Source of the DNA: Lachnospiraceae bacterium
GTDB taxonomy: Bacteria > Bacillota > Clostridia > Lachnospirales > Lachnospiraceae
Length of the DNA stretch: 6,626 nucleotides
Direction of reading: 5' to 3'
NCBI GenBank assembly: GCA_900769175.1
Contig: CAAGFP010000150.1
Coordinates: 1-6,626, forward strand
This document shows positions 1 through 4,664 of the stretch, in pieces (within the stretch, counting starts at the first letter, position 1; each line of letters begins with the position of its first letter). The notes beneath the pieces are model-generated. The model made no database searches. It saw only the letters and a program-made list of their open reading frames with translations, and was not told the origin of the DNA. The translations under genes and the position numbers were made by a program.

Positions 1-46
1 ATCGTTTATGACAAACGCACCTCGATCAAAGGAAAGGGGTGCAGGA

Positions 47-268
47 ATGTCTAAACAAATCAGGAACAAGTTCAAATATGATATTCCGATTTATCACAGA
101 CCTATTATTTCCGTTGACGAAGCGACAGCTTATTCAGGAATAGGAAGAACTAAATTGTATGAGCTGACCACAATGGAAAATTGCCCCTTTGTAATTTGGG
201 TAGGGACACGAAGGGTGATTAAAAGAAAATCATTTGTTGAGTATCTTGAAAGGCAATACTCAATTTAG
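47..268 (+). CDS. Tn916 Xis-type winged-helix protein, paralog 1
   Basis: A 73-residue protein resembling the excisionase of Tn916 (Tn916-Xis family), a small winged-helix DNA-binding protein that bends attachment DNA and steers the integrase toward excision. The family pattern is visible: an IPIYHRP strand (13-19), a first helix SVDEATAY (22-29), a turn GIG (31-33), a recognition helix with RTKLYEL (34-40), and a wing GTRRVIKR (53-60) with a basic tip. The ATG at 47 is chosen because AAAGGGG lies 7 nt upstream and because it matches the paralogs; an in-frame ATG at 8 gives an unsupported extension. It is about 69% identical to paralog 2 over 64 aligned residues. A hairpin-terminator separates it from the rest of the cluster, so it may be expressed apart from them. 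Excision directionality or transcriptional control are both possible roles. Confidence 0.88.
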   Translation: MSKQIRNKFKYDIPIYHRPIISVDEATAYSGIGRTKLYELTTMENCPFVIWVGTRRVIKRKSFVEYLERQYSI

Positions 269-283
269 CCTAAATGTCAAGTA

Positions 284-324
284 TGCGATGAGTCAATTCG
301 CATCATTGGCTCATCGCAATTTTT
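284..324 (+). terminator. Hairpin plus T-run between xis-like genes 1 and 2 (terminator or attenuator)
   Basis: The arms 284-296 (TGCGATGAGTCAA) and 306-318 (TTGGCTCATCGCA) pair over 13 positions with one G-U wobble and enclose a 9-nt loop. A run of five T follows at 320-324. This fits a Rho-independent terminator on the + strand. It starts 15 nt after the stop of gene 1 and lies in the only long gap (97 nt) of the cluster. Transcription from upstream would be reduced before genes 2-5 and int. The T-run is short, so partial read-through is plausible. Confidence 0.65.
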
Positions 325-334
325 CCAGTATCCT
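306..334 (+). promoter_or_regulatory. Weak candidate promoter for xis-like gene 2 to int
   Basis: TTGGCT (306-311) and TATCCT (329-334) are each 4/6 matches to the sigma-A -35 and -10 hexamers, with a 17-nt spacer. The -35 overlaps the 3' arm of the hairpin. A promoter is expected somewhere here if the hairpin truly terminates, but these matches are weak and could be chance. Confidence 0.2.
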
Positions 335-365
335 TTATGGCAGAAACGGCAAGGAGGTCATAGAG

Positions 366-599
366 ATGTCGGAAAAAAGAGCAACAAGAGTCAGGAATAA
401 ATATAAGTATGATGTTCCTTTATGGCACAGACCCATACTGTCTGTGGCAGAGGCTACCGAGTATTTTGGAATAGGCAGCAACAAGATATATGAATTGACA
501 GAAAAAGAAAACTGCCCATTTGTTATTTGGATAGGTTCAAGGAGAGTTATTAAGAGAACTGCGTTTGAACGATTTCTTGAAAAACAGTATTCGATTTAG
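366..599 (+). CDS. Tn916 Xis-type winged-helix protein, paralog 2
   Basis: A 77-residue Tn916-Xis-like protein. After a basic N-terminal tail (RATRVRNKYKYD, residues 5-16) come the VPLWHRP strand, the helix SVAEATEYFGIG, the recognition helix SNKIYEL, and the wing GSRRVIKR, ending in QYSI as in paralog 1. AAGGAGG at 351-357 sits 8 nt before the ATG at 366; a longer in-frame opening from 234 runs back through the hairpin and is not supported. Its closest relative in the window is paralog 1, which suggests recent duplication of that pair. Recognition-helix residues differ (SNKI against RTKL), so the preferred DNA site may differ. It is the first gene of the tight cluster leading into int. Confidence 0.9.
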   Translation: MSEKRATRVRNKYKYDVPLWHRPILSVAEATEYFGIGSNKIYELTEKENCPFVIWIGSRRVIKRTAFERFLEKQYSI

Positions 600-620
600 G
601 TAGGAATGGAGGAAATAGAA

Positions 621-833
621 ATGGCAGAGAATAAAAAGCAGTTTGAAATTCCGTTGTATGAAAAGCCTTTTCTTTCGATAGAAGAAGCGTCTGTATATAC
701 GGGAATCGGCAGAGACAAGTTATACGAACTTACAAATCCGGAAGATTGTCCTTTCGTTTTATGGATTGGCAATCGCCGAATGATTAAGAGAAGGGTTTTT
801 GATGAGTACATTGAAAAATGCTACTCAATATGA
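621..833 (+). CDS. Tn916 Xis-type winged-helix protein, paralog 3
   Basis: The shortest copy at 70 residues, close in size to Tn916 Xis itself (67 residues, from memory). It has the IPLYEKP strand, the helix SIEEASVYTGIG, the recognition helix RDKLYEL, the CPFVLWIG strand and the basic wing NRRMIKR, and it ends in CYSI. The ATG at 621 is chosen because GGAGG at 608-612 lies 8 nt upstream; the earlier in-frame ATG at 606 lies within or before this ribosome binding site. The gap from gene 2 is 21 nt, consistent with one transcript. It acts presumably as a DNA-bending or repressor protein on element DNA, with the exact target unknown. Confidence 0.9.
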   Translation: MAENKKQFEIPLYEKPFLSIEEASVYTGIGRDKLYELTNPEDCPFVLWIGNRRMIKRRVFDEYIEKCYSI

Positions 834-848
834 TGGGAGGTGTTAGTA

Positions 849-1082
849 ATGGACAATAAAGAAACGGCAGAGCATTTTAGAAGCAGGAGTTCAGAAGTAC
901 CTTTATGGCACAGACAGAATATCTCAGTAGAAGAAGCCAGTGGGTACACAGGACTTGGAAGAGACACGATATATTCTCTCACGCAGGAAGATGACTGTGA
1001 CTTTGTATTAAAAGTCGGACACAGAACGATGATAAAGCGAAAAAAGTTCGAGAATTATTTGGAAAACCTTTCGTCGATATAG
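849..1082 (+). CDS. Tn916 Xis-type winged-helix protein, paralog 4
   Basis: A 77-residue member of the same family: strand VPLWHRQ, helix SVEEASGYTGLG, recognition helix RDTIYSL, wing GHRTMIKRKKF, and the terminal SI. It differs from copies 1-3 at otherwise shared places: CDFVLKVG replaces CPFVIWIG, so a Trp next to the wing becomes Lys, and YEL becomes YSL. This may alter DNA contacts. GGGAGG at 835-840 is 8 nt before the ATG at 849 and lies just after the stop of gene 3; a GTG at 840 overlaps that site and is rejected as the start. The stop codon (1080-1082) runs into the AGGAGG of gene 5, suggesting translational coupling. Confidence 0.88.
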   Translation: MDNKETAEHFRSRSSEVPLWHRQNISVEEASGYTGLGRDTIYSLTQEDDCDFVLKVGHRTMIKRKKFENYLENLSSI

Positions 1083-1094
1083 GAGGTGCTTTAG

Positions 1095-1346
1095 GTGTTA
1101 AGAGTTATTAGTGAAGAAATCACTGCTTACAGAAGGCAGATTGATGAAAGAAAAAATGATTTACCACTATGGGAACGAAAAGTCCTTACTTGTGATGAAG
1201 CAGCCGCATATTCCGGAATTGGTATTAGAAGGCTGAGAAAAATGGCATTGGCAAAAGGGTGTCCGTTTGCTATTGCAAATGGTACACAGATTTTGATAGC
1301 AAGAGAAAAGTTTGACGCTTATATGGATAAAGCGGAAAAGGTTTAG
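1095..1346 (+). CDS. xis: Tn916 Xis-type excisionase, paralog 5 (int-adjacent)
   Basis: An 83-residue protein starting with GTG, with AGGAGG (1081-1086) 8 nt upstream. It has the family layout: DLPLWERKVLT strand, helix CDEAAAYSGIG, recognition helix IRRLRKM, then CPFAIANGTQILIAREKF. It is the most diverged of the five copies: it lacks the IYEL, RR.IKR and terminal SI signatures of copies 1-4. Its RRLRKMA segment instead resembles the KLRRLAEE segment of Tn916 Xis, as I recall it. With its position 12 nt before int, this makes it the best candidate for the true recombination directionality factor of this integrase. The stop codon merges with the int ribosome binding site (TAGGAGG, 1344-1350), so both proteins are probably translated from one message. 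Confidence 0.9.
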   Translation: MLRVISEEITAYRRQIDERKNDLPLWERKVLTCDEAAAYSGIGIRRLRKMALAKGCPFAIANGTQILIAREKFDAYMDKAEKV

Positions 1347-1358
1347 GAGGAAAATAAA

Positions 1359-2618
1359 ATGGCAAAGACAAAAAGACGAGATAAATCAAGAGTGGTTCTC
1401 CGTACAGGAGAATCACAACGTGCAGACGGTACATATCATTATAGTTGGACGGATGCAAATCGCAAAAGGCGTTATGTATATGCCAAGACACTCGATGAGC
1501 TTCGCTACAAAGAGGAGCAGATTGAAAAAGATAAAAAAGACGGCATAAAGGCAGAAGCTCGATATACTACCCTCAATGATATGTATGAGCTTTGGAAAGA
1601 CTTGAAACGAGGTCTTAAAAACAATACCTTTGAAAACTATAAGTATATGTATGAGACATTCGTTCGTAATCAAATTGGCTCAAAGACGGTATCTTCTTTG
1701 AAAAAGACAGATATTAAAAGGTTCTATAATTACCTTGCAGATGAAAGACATCTAAAACCGGCGACTATTGACAATATCCATACGGTTCTTCATCAGATTT
1801 TGGATATGGCAGTTGATGATGATTATCTCAGAAATAACCCTTCCAATAATGTGCTGAAAGAGTTAAAGCAGTCCCATTGTTTTCAAACGGAGAAACGCAG
1901 AGCCTTAACGAGACCGGAACAGGAATTATTTTTGAGCTATCTGAAGAATACACCGTCTGCAAGTTTGTGGTATCCAATTTTTGCGGTGTTGGTTGGAACG
2001 GGACTTCGTGTTGGTGAAGCAACGGGTCTCAGATGGTGCGACATTGATTTGGACGAAGGAATTATCAATGTTAATCATACGCTGGTATATTATGACCATA
2101 GAACCGACGGTAGTAAGCGTGGCTGCTATTTTAATATCAATACCACGAAAACGCCGGCTGGCAAACGCCAAGTCCCGATGTTGGATTTCGTCAAAGAAGC
2201 ATTCCTTATGGAAAAAGAAAGACAGGAGCTTCTTGATATTCATTGTGAAGCTGTTGTAGACGGATATACTGATTTTATCTTTCTTAACCGTTTTGGACAA
2301 CCGCAACATCAGGCAACCCTTAACAAAGCAATCCGTCGTATTATCCGTGACTGCAATGATGAACAGCTTTTGAAAGATGAAAATGCAAAGGTTTTGCTTC
2401 CGCATTTTAGTTGCCACTCATTAAGGCATACATTCACGACAAGAATGTGTGAAGCAGGGGTTAATGTAAAGGTTATTCAGGATACGCTTGGACACAAAGA
2501 TATTTCTACAACCCTTAATATTTATACCGATGTGACGAAGGAGTTAAGGAGGTCTGAATTTGAAGGTCTTGACTCGTACTTCAAAAATGAGTATAATAAG
2601 GCGAATGAAGTATTATAA
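1359..2618 (+). CDS. int: Tyrosine recombinase / site-specific integrase, Tn916 Int type
   Basis: A 419-residue integrase that cuts and rejoins DNA at attachment sites to integrate and excise the element. Residues 1-60 resemble the Tn916 arm-site binding domain (RRDKSRVVLRTGESQRADGTY, then a basic strand-rich stretch). Residues 70-165 form the SAM-like core-binding domain (TLNDMYELW to the LRNNPSN linker). The catalytic domain follows with the expected residues: Arg217 in GTGLRVGEA, Lys264 in NTTKTPAGKR, His353 and Arg356 in HSLRHTF, His379 in LGH and the nucleophile Tyr389 in LNIYT. All are present and the length matches the family (Tn916 Int about 405), so the enzyme looks active. The ATG at 1359 has TAGGAGG 8 nt upstream. 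It is the last gene of the xis-like cluster, next to the presumed element end. Confidence 0.97.
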   Translation: MAKTKRRDKSRVVLRTGESQRADGTYHYSWTDANRKRRYVYAKTLDELRYKEEQIEKDKKDGIKAEARYTTLNDMYELWKDLKRGLKNNTFENYKYMYETFVRNQIGSKTVSSLKKTDIKRFYNYLADERHLKPATIDNIHTVLHQILDMAVDDDYLRNNPSNNVLKELKQSHCFQTEKRRALTRPEQELFLSYLKNTPSASLWYPIFAVLVGTGLRVGEATGLRWCDIDLDEGIINVNHTLVYYDHRTDGSKRGCYFNINTTKTPAGKRQVPMLDFVKEAFLMEKERQELLDIHCEAVVDGYTDFIFLNRFGQPQHQATLNKAIRRIIRDCNDEQLLKDENAKVLLPHFSCHSLRHTFTTRMCEAGVNVKVIQDTLGHKDISTTLNIYTDVTKELRRSEFEGLDSYFKNEYNKANEVL

Positions 2619-2642
2619 ACTGCTCGTTTTCGTGGGCATTAG

Positions 2643-2660
2643 ATTTACATCATTTACACC
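2643..2660 (+). repeat. Two tandem 9-bp direct repeats downstream of int
   Basis: ATTTACATC (2643-2651) is followed directly by ATTTACACC (2652-2660), with 8 of 9 identical. The TTTACACC half recurs at 2868-2875. A spacing near one helical turn would place both copies on the same face of DNA, which suits a recombinase arm site, but that role is inferred. Confidence 0.5.
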
Positions 2661-2665
2661 AATTT
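2654..2665 (+). repeat. Left copy of 12-bp direct repeat TTACACCAATTT
   Basis: This 12-mer is repeated exactly at 2882-2893, 228 bp away. It could be an attachment-core copy, an integrase binding site, or a coincidence within a T/A-rich region. Confidence 0.5.
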
Positions 2666-2719
2666 CTACAAATAATGCTGCTCCGAGGGTGTACGTTTAG
2701 GAGATAGGAAAGTCTAAAA

Positions 2720-2830
2720 ATGGGCTTCAAACAACATATCAGTAGAACTTGGCAGATGATAGAACAGCAAGTGAATGATGTACCATTTCGTCCCTACAAT
2801 GAAGTGCCTGAACTAAATAACCCTTCATAA
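2720..2830 (+). CDS. Possible 36-residue peptide in the element end (doubtful)
   Basis: An ATG at 2720 opens a 36-codon frame (starts MGFKQHISRTWQM, ends NEVPELNNPS) to TAA at 2828-2830. Purine-rich AGGAGATAGG lies upstream at 2699-2708, but the spacing (11 nt from the nearest AGG, 16 from AGGAG) is poor. The composition looks protein-like (PFRPYNEVPEL), yet I recognise no family. It may be the remnant of a gene cut by integration or by element decay, or chance. It has no transmembrane or signal segment. Confidence 0.22.
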   Translation: MGFKQHISRTWQMIEQQVNDVPFRPYNEVPELNNPS

Positions 2831-2852
2831 TTCTTCATAATTCTCGATAATT
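2823..2852 (+). repeat. Three tandem 10-bp repeats (CTTCATAATT)
   Basis: CTTCATAATT occurs at 2823-2832 and 2833-2842, and a variant CTCGATAATT at 2843-2852. The 10-bp period equals about one helical turn. The array lies directly before the lipoprotein start and next to the 13-mer pair. It could bind the recombinase, an Xis-type protein or a regulator; each unit also contains a -10-like ATAAT. Confidence 0.7.
2824..2851 (+). promoter_or_regulatory. Weak candidate promoter inside the decamer array
   Basis: TTCATA (2824-2829, 4/6 to -35) and GATAAT (2846-2851, 5/6 to -10) are 16 nt apart. A transcript from here would start at about 2858, right at the lipoprotein ATG, which would leave almost no leader. 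The -10-like units follow from the repeat sequence, so chance is likely. Confidence 0.15.
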
Positions 2853-2858
2853 TGAGTT

Positions 2859-3749
2859 ATGAACGGGTTTACACCACGGGCTTACACCAATTTAGCTTGG
2901 GTTGTCTGCTTTTTATGCGGATGCTCGGTATTGCCCGAAAAAGCCCCCTCATACCCGGATGGAAGTCAGGTCTCCGATGGCAGCTCCCTGAAAGAACCGG
3001 ATAGCACAACCGCGGAAGACCCTGCTTTGACGGCGCTGCAGCAGAAAATCAATTATAATAGCAAGGGCGCGGGCGTTGCTTTTATCGGCTATGTGGACAG
3101 CGAGAGCGCCGAGATCGATCTGCGCACCTATTATGCAAGCAGCAAAACGGGAAAGGAATATCCCAGCCTCTCCCGTGCCTCGCTTTACATGGCTGAGGGA
3201 CAGGAGCTGTATGCAATTATACCGCCGAATGACAAGGGAACGATAATAGTGTACCCATCCATGATAACCGAAGATGGTGAGTATGCAGATGATAAGAGTA
3301 ACCCGCTCTGCATAGGAAAGCCCGGTGAGCCTCTTTTGCTGCGGTGCAACCTCAGCGAAATATACTCCAACGTGTTGATTGCTGTTACCGATGGCGGAGG
3401 AGCCTTGGATTTCCGTCCGTCGCTTTCTATGGAAAACGGTCATTTGCAGGAGATCGCAGGGGTGTATGATTTCTCAATATACGAGGAAACACCCGATGAG
3501 CGTTCGGTTCAAATTGCAACAGAAATTCTTCTTGAAGCCGACGAGGTAAAGGATGCTGTCAAAGGCGGAATGAAGCTTATGTATACCGGAGATACGCAGA
3601 TGATCGAAGGTCGAACCTGTCTGCTGTTCGCTCTCGGAACCGATAAAGAGGATCAGTTTGTAAGAGAGCGCTATTACGGCGTATGCGACAATCTCATCTA
3701 TGTCTATGACGCAGTGAGCGATACATGGGCGGTTCTCGGGAGGAAGTAA
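2859..3749 (+). CDS. Predicted lipoprotein of unknown function (5' end possibly chimeric)
   Basis: A 296-residue protein. It has a short hydrophobic segment (LAWVVCFLC, 12-20) and a lipobox L19-C20-G21-C22, so Cys22 should be lipid-anchored on the outer face of the membrane. A Ser/Pro/Asp-rich linker (23-55) precedes a soluble domain rich in strands. The C-terminal part (about 230-296) carries GRTCLLFALGT and YYGVCDNLIYVYDAVSDTW, a pattern I associate with uncharacterised clostridial lipoproteins; no function is assigned. The ATG at 2859 has no ribosome binding site, and its first dozen codons lie in the direct repeats, unlike a usual Lys-rich signal start. The native start may have been replaced by the element junction. 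Codon use looks more GC-rich than in int. The next gene follows after 17 nt. Confidence 0.7.
   Translation: MNGFTPRAYTNLAWVVCFLCGCSVLPEKAPSYPDGSQVSDGSSLKEPDSTTAEDPALTALQQKINYNSKGAGVAFIGYVDSESAEIDLRTYYASSKTGKEYPSLSRASLYMAEGQELYAIIPPNDKGTIIVYPSMITEDGEYADDKSNPLCIGKPGEPLLLRCNLSEIYSNVLIAVTDGGGALDFRPSLSMENGHLQEIAGVYDFSIYEETPDERSVQIATEILLEADEVKDAVKGGMKLMYTGDTQMIEGRTCLLFALGTDKEDQFVRERYYGVCDNLIYVYDAVSDTWAVLGRK
2864..2889 (+). repeat. Two tandem 13-bp direct repeats (CGGGYTTACACCA)
   Basis: CGGGTTTACACCA (2864-2876) and CGGGCTTACACCA (2877-2889) are adjacent and differ at one base. The unit is not a multiple of three, so the two copies are read in different frames within the lipoprotein ORF. This argues that the repeat exists for DNA-level reasons, such as recombinase binding. 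Confidence 0.7.
2882..2893 (+). repeat. Right copy of 12-bp direct repeat TTACACCAATTT
   Basis: Identical to 2654-2665. It is the last repeat before the sequence becomes clearly coding for the lipoprotein hydrophobic segment, and marks a possible outer limit of the element. Confidence 0.5.
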
Positions 3750-3766
3750 GATAAAAGGAGGAAAAA

Positions 3767-4045
3767 ATGCGCAATTCAAAACGAAGCGGCAGTTTTTTTC
3801 CTTGTCTCTTCATAAATATGCTGATGAATATTGAAGGACTGCTGCCGGCTGTGATTTTATTGGTTTTACATTTTTGGCTGAAAATATCGGTGTGGTGGTC
3901 GGTCGGGGCATTTATCGCGTGGATTTTATATTTGATCATGTGGATGGCTTTTATCGGCTGGGCAGGTAAATGCGGCTCGGCGCGCGATTTGCCGAAAGAA
4001 AACAAAAATCCGTATTCCGTAGGGAACACGGAAAATAAACAGTGA
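3767..4045 (+). CDS. Small Trp-rich membrane protein, unknown function
   Basis: A 92-residue protein with two predicted membrane helices (about 24-40 and 43-65) joined by a very short turn, so it is a hairpin in the membrane. A basic N-terminus (RNSKR) and the polar tail GKCGSARDLPKENKNPYSVG suggest both ends are cytoplasmic. Several Trp residues sit at the helix borders. AAAGGAGG ends 5 nt before the ATG at 3767. It lies 17 nt after the lipoprotein gene and is probably co-transcribed with it. Similar small proteins ending in an NPYSVG-like tail seem familiar from Clostridia, but I know no function for them. Confidence 0.8.
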   Translation: MRNSKRSGSFFPCLFINMLMNIEGLLPAVILLVLHFWLKISVWWSVGAFIAWILYLIMWMAFIGWAGKCGSARDLPKENKNPYSVGNTENKQ

Positions 4046-4083
4046 TCTGCCGGCCTCGGTCGGGGAATATACAGATCTTTCTT
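4044..4083 (+). terminator. Imperfect hairpin with short T-rich tail (weak terminator)
   Basis: GATCTG (4044-4049) pairs with CAGATC (4072-4077). Inside, CCGGC (4050-4054) pairs with GTCGG (4059-4063) around a CTCG loop, leaving an 8-nt bulge. TTTCTT follows. It overlaps the stop codon of the small membrane protein gene. Partial termination is plausible; the bulge and the interrupted T-run make it uncertain. Confidence 0.35.
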
Positions 4084-4124
4084 ACATTTGGAAAGGAGCA
4101 ATTATTGCAAAAGGAGATCCTATT

Positions 4125-4649
4125 ATGAGTAAAAGAAAAAAAGACATTAAAATGACTATATTTATCATGGTCATCGGCATCGGCTTGATGGTTGCGGGTG
4201 TATTCGGAATTGTTACAAGCAGAATCGACAGCAGGGAATATAAAAACTCAACCGATATACAGAAAATTCCCGCTGTTATTGTTGACTTTTCAACCAACGA
4301 CAGTAAGGATGATTCCGGCAATGTAAATTATACAACCTATAAATTTAAGGTTTCATATGCTATTGACGGAAAAACCTATAAGGGAAAATATGAAGAGCGT
4401 GTCTGGTCAAGCAACTACGCAAGAAAATATACCTATGATAAATTGAGAAAGGACGACACAATCGATGTCGAGGTTTATAAAACCTCAAAAGGCGATTATA
4501 AGCTTTCTCCTGAGAGAAATCCCGTTGATTTCCTGCTTTGTTGTGCGGCAATCCCCGTCGGCTTGTTCCTTGTTTTTATAATGATATGCAACATTGCAAA
4601 AGACAACCGTAAAAAGAAAAGCGGAAACGAAATAATCAGCAAGGAATAA
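4125..4649 (+). CDS. DUF3592-like membrane protein
   Basis: A 174-residue protein with a basic N-terminus, a first membrane helix (about 11-31), an extracytoplasmic strand-rich domain (35-130), a second helix (about 134-157) and a Lys-rich cytoplasmic tail. The middle domain shows the DUF3592 type of pattern: a start like IPAVIVDF, then YTTYKFKVSYAIDGKTYKG, and later a DTIDVEVYKT strand before the second helix. The family has no established role. GGAG at 4113-4116 lies 8 nt before the ATG at 4125. It follows the weak hairpin and lies 15 nt before the zinc-ribbon gene, so those two are likely co-transcribed. Confidence 0.8.
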   Translation: MSKRKKDIKMTIFIMVIGIGLMVAGVFGIVTSRIDSREYKNSTDIQKIPAVIVDFSTNDSKDDSGNVNYTTYKFKVSYAIDGKTYKGKYEERVWSSNYARKYTYDKLRKDDTIDVEVYKTSKGDYKLSPERNPVDFLLCCAAIPVGLFLVFIMICNIAKDNRKKKSGNEIISKE

Positions 4650-4664
4650 ATCAGAGGTATTTTT

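Larger units (their letters stand above)
1..2893 (+). mobile_element. Integrase-proximal end of a Tn916-superfamily integrative element (partial)
   Basis: This segment carries excisionase-type genes immediately followed by a tyrosine integrase, the order seen at the int end of Tn916 and related integrative and conjugative elements. A repeat-rich stretch follows int, where the attachment end is expected. The left part of the element lies outside the window, so no conjugation or cargo genes are visible, and whether it is conjugative or only mobilizable cannot be told. The outer boundary is inferred from the last direct repeat (2882-2893) and an apparent rise in GC content after it. It could lie anywhere between about 2640 and 2893. 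Confidence 0.75.
2619..2893 (+). other. Candidate attachment-end region with clustered direct repeats
   Basis: The stretch after int has no well-supported gene and is dense in short direct repeats. TTTACAYC-like octamers occur in two tandem pairs (2644-2651 and 2653-2660; 2868-2875 and 2881-2888, the last starting with C), and three tandem decamers lie at 2823-2852. In Tn916 the integrase N-terminal domain binds direct repeats near the element ends, in the int-proximal flank. By analogy these repeats may be arm-type sites and the strand-exchange core may lie near the right limit. No core sequence can be proven without the other element end. Confidence 0.45.

Noticed and set aside
234..365. 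Longer N-terminus for xis-like gene 2 from an earlier in-frame ATG
   Set aside because: It would overlap gene 1 and translate through the hairpin; the ATG at 366 has an ideal ribosome binding site and matches the paralogs.
47..1346. Regularly spaced repeats suggesting a CRISPR-like array
   Set aside because: The repeats are about 240 bp apart, are coding, and diverge as gene paralogs; there are no short identical repeats with unique spacers.
1926..2417. Long minus-strand open frame (163 codons) opposite int
   Set aside because: It lies fully within the integrase, which has all catalytic motifs in the plus frame; the minus-strand protein shows no recognisable domain.
2949..3443. Minus-strand open frame (164 codons) opposite the lipoprotein gene
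   Set aside because: It is the antisense of a plausible lipoprotein domain and has no recognisable domain of its own.
3694..4101. Minus-strand open frame (135 codons) spanning the small membrane protein gene
   Set aside because: The plus-strand gene has a strong ribosome binding site and clear membrane helices; the minus frame crosses two plus-strand genes without any motif.
4105..4128. Seven-codon TTG-initiated leader with its own GGAG, overlapping the start of the DUF3592-like gene
   Set aside because: It has a TTG start and a length easily expected by chance, and the main gene has its own ribosome binding site.
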